Both the position numbers and the translations under genes were made by a program. Shown here in pieces: positions 1 through 9,516 of a stretch of 32,448 nt of DNA (its first letter is position 1; every line of letters begins with the position of its first letter). Source of the stretch: Peptococcaceae bacterium (lineage in GTDB: Bacteria > Bacillota > Peptococcia > Peptococcales > Peptococcaceae); contig JAFYPD010000015.1 of the NCBI GenBank assembly GCA_017547685.1, forward strand, positions 1-32,448. Reading direction: 5' to 3'. The notes beneath the pieces are model-generated. The model ran no database searches. It saw nothing but the letters and a program-made list of their open reading frames with translations, and was not told where the DNA came from.

Positions 1-3000
1 GTTTTGGTCTGTACTGTAAATGCTGTGTTTGTGAAAGTTGCTGTGTATACGGTTTTACCGTTACCAGTACAGGTTGCATCGGTTGTTTCGCTTGTTACTT
101 CTGCTTCCTCACTTACTACACGGCCTTCTTCACCTTCTGTACATTTTGTACATACCATTGTTGCTATACAGATTACATTTCCTTCCGCATCTTTGCCCCA
201 TTCATAGCTTGCTTTGCCATAACTGTGACCTGCTGCTTCCAGGACTTTTTCTGCTTTCTGTACTTCAAACGCTTCATTTGTAAAGGTTGCTGTGTATTCT
301 ACTTTGCCTGCTGCATTACAGCCTGCTGCTGTAGTTTTACTTGTAATCACTGCTTTTTCGCTTACTACATGGTTTGCATCATTTGCACATACCATCGTTG
401 CGATACATTCGCTGTTATCTTCATTCCATGCATATTCTGGTTCACCATATGCATGGCCAGTTGCAGGCAGAATTCTTGAGCTTACTTTTGTACCAAATAC
501 ATCTGGATATTCATAGAACACAGCTGTATAAACCGTCTGCCCCGGATTGCTACAAGTAGCTTTTGTTTTTACATCTTCTGTAACAAGAGTGGTTTCCTGT
601 TGTGTATGCCCTTCAACAGAGTCATTACAGGTTGTACGTACACAATGTCGTTCTGCAGTACATAAGGTATAATCTTCACTAAATGTGTAGGTCACAGTAC
701 CATATTCATGTCCTAAAGCAGAAATTGGCTCTGTTTTTGTAACATTGTCACAACAGTTGCGTGTACATGTATACTGTTTTTCCCCAGCCTCTAAACAGGT
801 AGCCACTTTAATAATTGTTTCTTTACCCCAGGAGTGACCTAATGCCTGAATAACACCGCCACCCTCTGTATAATCGCAACGGCTGCAATATGCACCAGCA
901 TGAGTACCTTCCTCCAGACAGGTAGCTGCTGTACCGCCTTCATATACAAGATCATGCCCCAGAGCTGTTAATACTACATCTTTAGTCTGTTTTGCAAATG
1001 CTGTGTTAACAAATTCTTCAGATATATATGTTGCCGCACCATTTGTTAAACATTGAGCTTCATCTGTTACATTAACAATTACAGCAACAGTCTCTGTTTC
1101 TACATGATTTTCTATACCTGCATTACAGGTTGTACGAGTACAACTTCTAGTTGCTGTACATGTAATATTTTCTTTATCTGTTTCATCCCAGATATAACTT
1201 GTTTCACCATATAAGTGACCAATAGCATCAATTTCTACAGTGTGTTTCTGGTTTTCAAAGGCTTCACTGAATACTGCCAGATAAACCTTCTGACCACTTT
1301 CAACACAAGTTGCTGCTTTTGATTCACTTTCATCTTCATAGATTAATGCGTTTTCTGTCACAACATTGCCTGTTGTTTCCGCATCACATTTTTCGCAGGC
1401 TTTATTTGCGATACAGGTAACAGTGCCATCTTCAGCCACATTCCAGTCATACTCAGCTTCACCATATACATGACCGGAAGCAGTAATGGTTACCTCTTTT
1501 GTCTGGTCAGCAAATGCTGTGTTTTCAAATACTGCTTTGTATACAGTTTTGCCATTCTCCGTACAGCTTGCATCAGTTGTTTCACTTGTGGATTTTACAG
1601 TTTCTGTTTCAACATGAGCTGCATTATTGGCACAAACTCTTGTTGCAGTACATTCGCTGTTGTCCTCACTCCATACGTAGCTTACTCCACCATATGCATG
1701 ACCTGTCTGACCAATTGCTACTTCTTTTGTCTGTTCAGCAAATGCTGTGTTTTTAAATGTTGCTTTGTATACAGTTTTGCCATCCTCTGTACAGGTTGCA
1801 TTTATAACATTGATTGTTATAGTTGCATTTTCTGTATCAGCATGAGTACAAGTTGTACGTACGCAGTTTCTGGACGCTGTACAACTGTCATAATTCGCAC
1901 TCCAAATATAACTGATTTCTGCATTCGTATAATCATGATTTAATGCAGGAACTGTTTTTTCTGTTGTCTGTGCTTCAAAGTCCTTGTCAGTAAATACTGC
2001 ATTGTAGACAATTTTACCTGCGTTTGTACAGTCTGCTGCTTCTGATTTTTCAGTATCAACAACCACTTCACCTGTTTCACTTACGGTATGTCCTGATACA
2101 GTAGTTGCACATGCAATACATTCTTTTACAGCTGTACAGCTTGCAACTTCACCTATTGTATCCCAGATATATTCTGGTGCACCATAGTTATGACCTGTTT
2201 CTGGGATTTCAACCGTTTTGCTCTGGTCGACAAAACCATAATCTGTAAAGTCCGCATAGAAGACAACTTTACCTTTTTCTGTACAGGTTGCATCTGTTTT
2301 AGATTTTTCATCTGCAGTTACAGTCTGTGTTTCCACATGGTTACTGTCATGGTTACAAACTCTCGTTGCAGTACAAGTAGCATAATCTTCGCTCCATTTA
2401 TACTCAACTGCAGTGTAATCATGGTTATATGCTGTTACGGTTACTTCTGTTTTATCTCCTGTAGCCCATTCCACATTAAAGGTTGCTGTATATACAGTTT
2501 TGCCAGCAGTTGTACAGGTGGCAGACACAGATGCATCTTTATCAATAGTAACTGCACCTGTTGCAGTTAACTTATAACCTTCCGTAGCAGAATCACAAAC
2601 TTTACATGTTTTGCTTGCGGTACAGGTTACTGCATCTGGATTTTCTGTGTTCCAGTCATAAGTTACTTCACCATACTGATGACCTTCACTTTTAATGGTT
2701 ACTTCTTTTGTCTGGTCAACAAATTTTTCATTTGTAAAGTCTGCTGTATAAGTGGTTAAACCATCTGCTGTACAGCTTACTTTGGTTGTTTCTTCGATTT
2801 CTGCAGTAACGGTTTCTGTATCCTTTGCATCACAGTTTTCCCGGTTACAGGTCCATGTTGCAGTACAGGAGCTGTTATCTGCAGCCCACTCATAAGTCAC
2901 ATTATAATCATGATCCAGAGCATCAATATCTACTTTTTTTGTATCGCTGCCTAATCCTGTATTTTTAAAAGTAGCTGTATAAGTTGCTTCCCCTTTTTCG

Positions 3001-3825
3001 ATACAGTCTGGTTCTACCGTAACCACATAAGATGTTGTTACAGTTTCAGTTTCTACATGATTATCATCTTTTGTACAAGTTCTGCTTGCTGTACAGGTTG
3101 TTTTATCATCACTCCAGCTGTAAGTTGGATTTCCAAAAGCATGACCTGCTGCATCCAGAATTTCTGTTACACTCTGCGCGGTAAATAGATTATTCTCAAA
3201 TGTAGCAGTATAAGTGATTTCCCCTTCTTCTGTACAGGTTGCATCTTTTGTTGCAATTGTAATGCTTCCAGCTTCGGTAACAATGTCGCCACAGTGGCAA
3301 ATCGCTGTTGCATTACATGCTGTATAACCTTCCCATTCGTAAGTCACGTTGTAGTTATGACCTGCCGCTGTGATTTCTACTGTTTTTGTCTGTGTTGTTA
3401 CCCAGTTTACATCACTGTTGAATGTAGCGGTATAAACAGTAGAACCTGCAGCATTACAGGTTGCATTGACTGTTTCCGATGTTACAGTTGCTGTTACTGT
3501 TTCCACATGACTTGCATCATTCGCACAAGTTCTGCTTGCCGTACAGCTATTGTTGTCTTCACTCCAGGTATAAACGGCATCACCGTAATTATGACCCTTT
3601 GCTGGAATTGTTTCTTCTTTTGTCTGAGTTGTTAAACCTTCTGCTGTAAAAGCAGCAGTATAAACGATTTTACCAGCATTATCACAAGTTGCAGCTTTTG
3701 TGCTGCTTGTGATAGTTGCATCTTGATTATCTACATGACTAGCATCATTTGCACAGGTGCGTGTTGCTGTACATGCTGTATAATCAGTCCATGTATAAGT
3801 TGCAGTTCCCCATGCGTGGCCTAAT
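1..3825 (-). repeat. Array of about 17 degenerate GH-x-Y / cysteine modules in the surface protein
   Basis: Translated on the minus strand, this region repeats a module of roughly 60-75 residues. Each opens with GH (sometimes NH or DH) plus a Y/F-containing G-rich start, then an aromatic strand ending in W, then CTA-x-R-x-C, a histidine-valine stretch ending in a Thr/Glu-rich strand, then a further CT..G and a YTATF-type strand ending in QTK. I count about fifteen long modules and two or three short ones (around 840-1000) lacking the W strand. Copies have diverged at the DNA level, so this looks like an old expansion. The last module is cut by the window edge. The paired cysteines in each module suggest disulfides or metal sites, which is inference. 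Confidence 0.85.
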
Positions 3826-6800
3826 GCAGGAATTAGTTCATCCTCAATGGTACGCGAACAATCCAAACAAATCCAATCACCGGTGTGACCCGGTTCTTCG
3901 CAAGTTGCCTCTTTCTCTGCTACAGCACCTTCCTCCGTAGATGCTTTCTTGTTAGTATGCTGACAGGTCACCCATTCACTGTCACCATCTCCGTCAGCAT
4001 CTTTATAATCGAAACTTTTCGCTGTTGCAATCCCGGCAGTTTCTGTGTAACTTCCATCTTCATTCAACAATTTTGCAGAAGTAATCGGGATTTCTGTATA
4101 ACCAGTTCCTTGAACCAACTGATATGTTTTCGTTTCCTGACCAGATTTAATATTTGCTGTAGCCCCATTTTTACCGACAATAGCGGCTCCGCCTGCTGTA
4201 GTATAAATCCCACCGTTAGAAGCATCTAAAGTACCAGCTGCTACAATTTTCGCATCTACTAAATCAGCTGCTGTACGAGTATAAGCCTGACCTGGTGCAT
4301 ACTGAACAGGAATAAATGTTTTATTACCTGGGCCACAGTAATTGCCCCATTCATCCGCATCGTAAATATACACATTATATCCATTGCCTAAAGTACAGTT
4401 TGCACCTTTTTCCACATTAATCTCGGAACCAGGCAGCATTGCAATATCCTGATTCATAATTACTGTAGAACCACCGTGAATATTTACAGTGATATTACTG
4501 TTAATTGGCAGTTCATAGTCTTTCGAATTAATAGAAGATGTTCCCACCTTCATATCAATCGGAGACATTGCCATTTTTCCATATAATTCTACTAACAGAC
4601 GGTCTGTTGTTTCGGCATAATCTTTCACAACATAACCTTCCGTCAAATTAAACATAGTTCCACTGGTACCAATAAATCCAACAGCAGAACCAAATGCAGA
4701 GCTAGACATATAAATAGTTGTATAGCTATATTCCGTAGCACCGGAGTACAGTGTCATGGGAACTTCAATATTTTGCACATAATACTGACTTAATGCAAAT
4801 ACGCCATTATCCATATCCGTACTTTGAGTACCACCACGGAAATCAGTAATCTGGAACATTTCATAAACAGATGCTCCGCTGTTTGCTGTTATGCTACCAG
4901 AATCGGTAATGTAACCATATGCATATAGTGCACCACCATTGTTTACAACAATACTACTGTCGCCCTGCATTCGTATAAAGCTGACTGGCCCTGTTGGAGC
5001 ACCACCATCCAGCTTACTCCCTGCTGCATATTTATGTTTTGCGGATAAACTCAGTGCGCCATTAACAGTTAATGTTGCACCATCTTCTAGAGTTAATGTA
5101 CGATATGCGCTTGGTGTAGCATACGTACCTGTACTGCAAGAAGCCGTAGTATACAAAGTATTTACATCATCAAATGGAATCAATAATGTTACGCCAGAAG
5201 GGATTGTATAATCCCCTGCTGGTAATGTTGCATTATTCAGCAACACCACATATTTTTCGCTCGACGAGCTGGCATAATCCATGGCTTCAGCCATTGTATC
5301 AAATAAATGTGTAGTACCTACTTCATAATAAGTAACTGTTGTTGCTAATAAACCTGCAATCCCATCAGCATCTTTGTAGGTTTTAGTTGCTACTCCCCCC
5401 ACACCGAACCATGGTGTACCGCCATCTTTAGCAAATACTGCTTTCACAGTCATATCTGCTGCCGGGATTAACGTATAAGATGCTTCTTTAGATAAAATTC
5501 TATCATCAGCTGCATCTACCCAGCCTAAGAATGTAACTCCGCTTGCAGGCGTTGCAACAAGAGTCGCGCCAGTAGAGGTATTAAGTTCTTTTACTTCATT
5601 AACTACAACAGCTGCATCATCAACTGTAATACTCCCTAATGTATTGTCATATTCAAATGTCACATTAGCGCTTGCAGCTGCAACTGCACAACTGAAATTA
5701 TTCATTACAAGTTCATTCTCTGTGCTATTCTTTGCAGTTGTAATTGTTACAGTAAACGTTGCATTTGCAGCTAACACTTTAGAAAAACTACCGGAGGTTC
5801 CTGAATATACAACACCATCAATCATTAACTGATTAACAGAAGTAGCTGTCCAGTCAAACGATATAGTTGCTGTTGCATCAGAATCATTTGTTATTGTAAT
5901 AGTTGCAGTTTTGGCAGAAGCACCAAGTCCAATAAACCCACTACTACCTTTAGCTGTAACAGTTACTGCTCCACTAGACATGCTGTTATCTGATGCTCCA
6001 GAAACGGTAACAGTTACACCTTCAACAGGAGTATGTGTACCGCTTGCAGCAAAGAAACTAACAGAGAAGAGCTCCTGCATAGTATCATAAAACTGACCGA
6101 ATATCTGTGCATTCTCAGTTTCGTTAATCAGCTCAAGTTCTTCCGCTGTTAATTTAACGACTAAAGGTTCTAAAGCGGCTAAATCTGCATCTATTGCATC
6201 AAGAGTAGAGCCGTCCATTGCAATAATCACATTTTGCAATTCTTTTTTAGACATATCCGGCGTTATGCCATATCTTGATAAGAAATCCTCAACAGCTTTC
6301 TCCACTTCATAGTACGCTTCGCTCAGTTCTTCCGGCTGTTCTTTTGCCTCTAATGCGGCTTTGAACGCGGAGATTGCTGTACTGTTTTCGGCCCAGGCTG
6401 CTGCATCTTCTTCGCTCAGCAATGCTGCCTGTGCTTCTACTTCTGCAATGGCTGCCAGGGCTGCCTGTACGGTATCCTGATCCATTACTTCTACTGCTGC
6501 CTGGATTTCTTCAGCAGTCGGGTTTGCGTTCCCAACATAAGTTGTAAACAGGGCTGCTGCTGCATCCTGCACCTGTGCCAGGGTTACAGTTTCTTCTGGC
6601 TGTTCCAGTGCTGCAGCGGCTTCTTCTAATGCTGCTTTGAAATCTGCTAAAATTGCATACTGTTCTTCAAAGGCTGCATAGTCTTCTTCGCTCAGCTGAG
6701 CTGCCTGTTCGTCCAGGTTTTCCATGTCTGCCAGAATTGTCTGAACGGTTGGGGCATCTAATGCTGCTACTGCTGCTTTGATGCTTTCTTCGTCAATCAG

Positions 6801-7337
6801 TTCTGCCAGTGCTGCTTCCAGTTCTTCTGGTGCAGGGTTTTCCAGCATCAGGCATGCTGCTAAAATTGCATCTGCCTGTGCGGTTACTGCTTCCAGTGTT
6901 ACTGGTTCTGCAGGCTGTTCTTCTTCGGTTTCGCCTTCGCCATCGGCTTTGCCGTCACCATTTCCGGTTTCGCCTTCGCCATTAGCTGTGCCATCACCGT
7001 TTCCGGTTTCGCTTTCACTATCGGTTGTGCCGTCACCTTCAGTGGTTGCGTCACTATTTTCAGTGCTGCCACCTTCAGTGGTTGCATCACTGGTTTCAGT
7101 GCTGTCACCTTCGGTGGTTGCATCACCGGTTTCGGTACTGTCACCACTTGCGATTCCTCTCCCCCCCTCGGTTGCGGAATCTGCTGCACTATCCGATGTG
7201 CTCACGACTGTTTCTATGCTGTGGTCGTGCCCTTCATGGCTGTCGGTTTCCGCAAAGGCCTGTACCGGCACAATGGTAAACAGCATGAAAAACAGCAGCA
7301 TATACGAAACATATCGTCTTGCCTGTTTTGTAAACAT
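1..7337 (-). CDS. Giant secreted repeat-rich surface protein, C-terminus beyond window
   Basis: One frame stays open from ATG 7337 to the left edge, about 2445 codons; I read it through and found no stop. A strong GAGGAGG site precedes the ATG. Residues 1-29 are a signal peptide (basic start, hydrophobic core, cleavage after AFA). Residues 30-148 are an acidic Thr/Gly/Glu linker with short tandem repeats. Residues about 149-430 are Ala/Glu/Gln-rich and probably helical bundles. From about 432 come beta-rich domains, including an InlB-B/Listeria-Bacteroides-like stretch (GWVDAADD ... DMTVKAVF), then a beta-solenoid-like part to about residue 1120. The rest is an array of about 65-residue GH-x-Y modules. 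No SLH domain or sortase motif is visible in the part present, so the anchor may lie beyond the window. It follows the glycan locus by 134 bp. Function unknown; adhesin or envelope-coat protein is plausible. Confidence is high for the gene, low for role. Confidence 0.9.
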   Translation of the reverse strand, partial: MFTKQARRYVSYMLLFFMLFTIVPVQAFAETDSHEGHDHSIETVVSTSDSAADSATEGGRGIASGDSTETGDATTEGDSTETSDATTEGGSTENSDATTEGDGTTDSESETGNGDGTANGEGETGNGDGKADGEGETEEEQPAEPVTLEAVTAQADAILAACLMLENPAPEELEAALAELIDEESIKAAVAALDAPTVQTILADMENLDEQAAQLSEEDYAAFEEQYAILADFKAALEEAAAALEQPEETVTLAQVQDAAAALFTTYVGNANPTAEEIQAAVEVMDQDTVQAALAAIAEVEAQAALLSEEDAAAWAENSTAISAFKAALEAKEQPEELSEAYYEVEKAVEDFLSRYGITPDMSKKELQNVIIAMDGSTLDAIDADLAALEPLVVKLTAEELELINETENAQIFGQFYDTMQELFSVSFFAASGTHTPVEGVTVTVSGASDNSMSSGAVTVTAKGSSGFIGLGASAKTATITITNDSDATATISFDWTATSVNQLMIDGVVYSGTSGSFSKVLAANATFTVTITTAKNSTENELVMNNFSCAVAAASANVTFEYDNTLGSITVDDAAVVVNEVKELNTSTGATLVATPASGVTFLGWVDAADDRILSKEASYTLIPAADMTVKAVFAKDGGTPWFGVGGVATKTYKDADGIAGLLATTVTYYEVGTTHLFDTMAEAMDYASSSSEKYVVLLNNATLPAGDYTIPSGVTLLIPFDDVNTLYTTASCSTGTYATPSAYRTLTLEDGATLTVNGALSLSAKHKYAAGSKLDGGAPTGPVSFIRMQGDSSIVVNNGGALYAYGYITDSGSITANSGASVYEMFQITDFRGGTQSTDMDNGVFALSQYYVQNIEVPMTLYSGATEYSYTTIYMSSSAFGSAVGFIGTSGTMFNLTEGYVVKDYAETTDRLLVELYGKMAMSPIDMKVGTSSINSKDYELPINSNITVNIHGGSTVIMNQDIAMLPGSEINVEKGANCTLGNGYNVYIYDADEWGNYCGPGNKTFIPVQYAPGQAYTRTAADLVDAKIVAAGTLDASNGGIYTTAGGAAIVGKNGATANIKSGQETKTYQLVQGTGYTEIPITSAKLLNEDGSYTETAGIATAKSFDYKDADGDGDSEWVTCQHTNKKASTEEGAVAEKEATCEEPGHTGDWICLDCSRTIEDELIPALGHAWGTATYTWTDYTACTATRTCANDASHVDNQDATITSSTKAATCDNAGKIVYTAAFTAEGLTTQTKEETIPAKGHNYGDAVYTWSEDNNSCTASRTCANDASHVETVTATVTSETVNATCNAAGSTVYTATFNSDVNWVTTQTKTVEITAAGHNYNVTYEWEGYTACNATAICHCGDIVTEAGSITIATKDATCTEEGEITYTATFENNLFTAQSVTEILDAAGHAFGNPTYSWSDDKTTCTASRTCTKDDNHVETETVTTSYVVTVEPDCIEKGEATYTATFKNTGLGSDTKKVDIDALDHDYNVTYEWAADNSSCTATWTCNRENCDAKDTETVTAEIEETTKVSCTADGLTTYTADFTNEKFVDQTKEVTIKSEGHQYGEVTYDWNTENPDAVTCTASKTCKVCDSATEGYKLTATGAVTIDKDASVSATCTTAGKTVYTATFNVEWATGDKTEVTVTAYNHDYTAVEYKWSEDYATCTATRVCNHDSNHVETQTVTADEKSKTDATCTEKGKVVFYADFTDYGFVDQSKTVEIPETGHNYGAPEYIWDTIGEVASCTAVKECIACATTVSGHTVSETGEVVVDTEKSEAADCTNAGKIVYNAVFTDKDFEAQTTEKTVPALNHDYTNAEISYIWSANYDSCTASRNCVRTTCTHADTENATITINVINATCTEDGKTVYKATFKNTAFAEQTKEVAIGQTGHAYGGVSYVWSEDNSECTATRVCANNAAHVETETVKSTSETTDASCTENGKTVYKAVFENTAFADQTKEVTITASGHVYGEAEYDWNVAEDGTVTCIANKACEKCDAETTGNVVTENALIYEDESESKAATCVESGQKVYLAVFSEAFENQKHTVEIDAIGHLYGETSYIWDETDKENITCTATRSCTRTTCNAGIENHVETETVAVIVNVTDEAQCLTNGAATYISEEFVNTAFAKQTKDVVLTALGHDLVYEGGTAATCLEEGTHAGAYCSRCDYTEGGGVIQALGHSWGKETIIKVATCLEAGEKQYTCTRNCCDNVTKTEPISALGHEYGTVTYTFSEDYTLCTAERHCVRTTCNDSVEGHTQQETTLVTEDVKTKATCSNPGQTVYTAVFYEYPDVFGTKVSSRILPATGHAYGEPEYAWNEDNSECIATMVCANDANHVVSEKAVITSKTTAAGCNAAGKVEYTATFTNEAFEVQKAEKVLEAAGHSYGKASYEWGKDAEGNVICIATMVCTKCTEGEEGRVVSEEAEVTSETTDATCTGNGKTVYTATFTNTAFTVQTK
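6933..7142 (-). repeat. Short tandem repeats coding an acidic Thr/Gly linker
   Basis: In the surface protein, residues 66-101 are three tandem 12-residue units of type DSTETSDATTEG (36-bp DNA repeats), and residues 110-135 are two 13-residue units of type ETGNGDGTANGEG (39-bp repeats). Units differ by a few bases. Both unit lengths are multiples of three, so copy-number change would lengthen or shorten the linker without breaking the frame. It lies between the signal peptide and the helical domain. Confidence 0.85.
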
Positions 7338-7471
7338 TCCAACGCCTCCTCAAATCACAAGCTATTCGTACTATATCTGTATAAGTGTTTGTTGAATTTA
7401 TCACATCCAGTTCCTGAATTGTATAACGAGAGAGCGGTATAAAACCATTCTTTTGCTGTTAATTCAAGTTT
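7338..7471 (-). promoter_or_regulatory. Intergenic region in front of the surface protein; only weak promoter candidates
   Basis: This 134-bp gap lies between the GT2 gene stop and the surface-protein start. It holds the strong GAGGAGG ribosome site at about 7344-7350. Possible -10 elements on the minus strand are TATAGT near 7363 and TAAATT near 7395, but neither has a good -35 at normal spacing. I see no convincing hairpin terminator for the upstream glycan operon, so the surface protein could be read through from it or have its own weak promoter. Confidence 0.25.
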
Positions 7472-8527
7472 TCATGGTTTTAGTTTTGATACAACCCTCT
7501 CGATTGTTGCTTTCAGACCGTTTTCCTGTACATGCTGCAAAATACGTCGAACAACATATGTCTGCCTTGATTTTACCCTGCCATGTTGTTGAATATACAA
7601 ATACTCTTTCCACTCACTCTGGCTATAAAAATACGAAGCTGGATACTGTTCTAAACCAAGTAATTTAAAATAATTGTTCCCCATCTCAGAAGCAAGTTTA
7701 TCTTTTGAATCATCTTTCAATGTGTGCAAATTCCAAAGCAGAAAATGCAGTGACCAGTTCACAAAGCTTTGTTCAACTGCTTCATACTGATTACGTTTTT
7801 TCAGTTCCTGCTGAATAGCATGGGTTGCTTTCCAGCAGCAATCCCAAGACTTTTCCCTTGTAACAGATAACGCTGCCTTATTACTTACGCGATGATGTGC
7901 CAATATTTCATCAACAATTGTAATTCTAGCTGCCTGTACACTTGCCATATATACAAAAAATGCATCATTTGTGGTACGTAGTCCCTGAAACTGCAACCCT
8001 GTGTTTTCTATAAAGTCACGTCTATACAATTTATCCCATGACCAGCCATTAAAAATCTGAAAAATATGCGGGTAAATTTCCGATGACTTAAACGGAATCT
8101 GTTTCGGTAAATACTGTTTTTTTATCGTCCACGGAATCGGTTCATACTTCTGGATCTGAGTGTCATACCGGTCTGAGCGAAACACACAAATATCCGCATT
8201 ATCTTTTTCACATTGCAGATATGCCTTTTCCAGCATGTCCGGCTCAAAAAAATCATCGGAATCAAGAATAGAAAGATATTCTCCACGAGCAATTTTCATC
8301 CCTATATTGCGTGCCGTGCCAGCACCCGCATTTTTCTGCTGCAATACAATTATTTGATTATCTTTACCTTCATATTCCTGTAGAATATTATAAGAATCAT
8401 CTGTTGAACCATCATCCACACAGATAATTTCAATATCCCGCAATGTCTGGTTAATGATACTATCTAGACACTGCGGTAAATACTGGGCAACGTTATAAAC
8501 AGGAATAATCACTGAAACTTTTTTCAT
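7472..8527 (-). CDS. Family 2 glycosyltransferase (GT-A fold)
   Basis: The 351-residue product starts with MKKVSVIIPVYN, a classic GT2 opening, followed by CLDSIINQT (about residues 20-28), VDDGSTD (about 37-43), the AGTARNIG strand (about 70-77) and LDSDDFF (about 91-97), whose DxD-type acidic pair binds metal and the nucleotide sugar. The C-terminal part is typical of capsule and teichoic acid transferases and has no clear membrane segment. It begins 3 bp after the carboxyethylornithine synthase gene and is the last gene of the glycan operon. Donor and acceptor sugars cannot be told from sequence; in context it would add a sugar to the exported acidic glycan or its linkage unit. Confidence is high for family, low for substrate. 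Confidence 0.93.
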   Translation of the reverse strand: MKKVSVIIPVYNVAQYLPQCLDSIINQTLRDIEIICVDDGSTDDSYNILQEYEGKDNQIIVLQQKNAGAGTARNIGMKIARGEYLSILDSDDFFEPDMLEKAYLQCEKDNADICVFRSDRYDTQIQKYEPIPWTIKKQYLPKQIPFKSSEIYPHIFQIFNGWSWDKLYRRDFIENTGLQFQGLRTTNDAFFVYMASVQAARITIVDEILAHHRVSNKAALSVTREKSWDCCWKATHAIQQELKKRNQYEAVEQSFVNWSLHFLLWNLHTLKDDSKDKLASEMGNNYFKLLGLEQYPASYFYSQSEWKEYLYIQQHGRVKSRQTYVVRRILQHVQENGLKATIERVVSKLKP

Positions 8528-8530
8528 TTA

Positions 8531-9499
8531 CTAAATTAAACCCCTATTACTACGAAACTCCGTAATTCTTTCATCAATAATAGTTCCATCTTCGATTACC
8601 ATTGCAGCACTCATCATTTCATCCCACTCACCTGTAATCAACGGATCAATTAATGGGGTGATTTTCTGACTTAAAATGTTAGTTACAGTGTGCGGATACA
8701 TGGCAGGCGTATTATCTACTGCATAATGAATAACATTATCAACTACATAAACCGGATTATCAATTGTTGTTGCTTTACTGGTTTCAATTTCTAAATTCGG
8801 ATCGCAGCTTACATCGATAATCATTGTCCCTTTTTTCATTTTTTTCAGGTCGGAACGATAAATTAAACGATCCTTACGGCTGGTATCCCATAAAACACAG
8901 TTTACAATCACATCGTAGTTATACATATTCTTTTTGAATAATTCTTCATGTTTATGTGGATAAACCTCTACATCAGCCCCCAAACCATTCAAAAAGCGAA
9001 TTGCACCTTTTGCAGTCTGTCCATTCCCAATAACTGCTACTTTTGTTTCATATGGCATTTTCCCGCAGTATTGATACGCCTGTAAAATAGCCGCTTCGCC
9101 TGCTATCTCTCTGTTGCGCCACAGTAAATAACGCCCATATTCATATAACTCTTCCCAGGCTACGACTGTATGATGATGCTTTAACACGGATGTAGTAAAA
9201 TCCAGATTTTGTACTGCATGTGCCCAGCCGAACAGAATTTTATTATCATCAATTAATTCCAGATAATCGGCATCACCCAGTTTTACATCTACAATAATAT
9301 CCTGTTTTAAAGCTTCTTCTCGGGATACTATCTTAGCACCCATTTTAGCATACTCGCTATCGTCAATACCTAATACATGCCCATAGCCTTCTTCAATATA
9401 ACAGGCTCCTATATGTTCTATCTGCATCATATCTTTCGGCAGCAGAGCACGTCGTTTTTCATTATTTTTATGACTTACAACAAAGCCAACCGTTTTCAT
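8531..9499 (-). CDS. ceo: N5-(carboxyethyl)ornithine synthase homologue (AlaDH/PNT family)
   Basis: Family members reductively condense pyruvate with the side-chain amine of ornithine (or lysine) using NADPH, giving N5-(1-carboxyethyl)ornithine. The product matches this subfamily of the alanine dehydrogenase/PNT superfamily over its length: MKTVGFVVSHKNNEKRRALLP at the start, IEEGYGHVLGIDDSEY, GWAHAVQN (about 92-98), WRNREIAGEAA (about 127-137), a Rossmann loop GNGQTAKGA (about 158-166), then VNCVLWDTSRKDR and IDVSCDPNLEIETSKATT. Length is 322 residues, close to the 310-320 expected. I chose ATG 9499; a TTG at 9520 would add seven residues that overlap the upstream stop and have no family counterpart. 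Its place between an ATP-grasp ligase and a GT2, in a uronic acid locus, suggests its product is a glycan substituent rather than a free metabolite. Lysine instead of ornithine as substrate is equally possible. Confidence 0.85.
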   Translation of the reverse strand: MKTVGFVVSHKNNEKRRALLPKDMMQIEHIGACYIEEGYGHVLGIDDSEYAKMGAKIVSREEALKQDIIVDVKLGDADYLELIDDNKILFGWAHAVQNLDFTTSVLKHHHTVVAWEELYEYGRYLLWRNREIAGEAAILQAYQYCGKMPYETKVAVIGNGQTAKGAIRFLNGLGADVEVYPHKHEELFKKNMYNYDVIVNCVLWDTSRKDRLIYRSDLKKMKKGTMIIDVSCDPNLEIETSKATTIDNPVYVVDNVIHYAVDNTPAMYPHTVTNILSQKITPLIDPLITGEWDEMMSAAMVIEDGTIIDERITEFRSNRGLI

Positions 9500-9516
9500 G
9501 TAAATCTCATCTTCTT

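Noticed and set aside
1470-4229. Several plus-strand frames of 85-157 codons rich in Cys, Phe and Ile
   Set aside because: They are antisense shadows of the cysteine modules and repeat with the same period; none has a ribosome site.
6899-7189. 96-codon minus-strand frame of repetitive Pro/Lys/Val composition
   Set aside because: It is another frame of the tandem-repeat linker in the surface-protein gene, with no ribosome site; the repeat makes several frames open at once.
6778-7395. 205-codon plus-strand Ser/Pro/Val-rich frame
   Set aside because: It lies antisense to the signal peptide and linker of the surface protein; its low-complexity composition is the complement of the Thr/Glu/Gly repeats.
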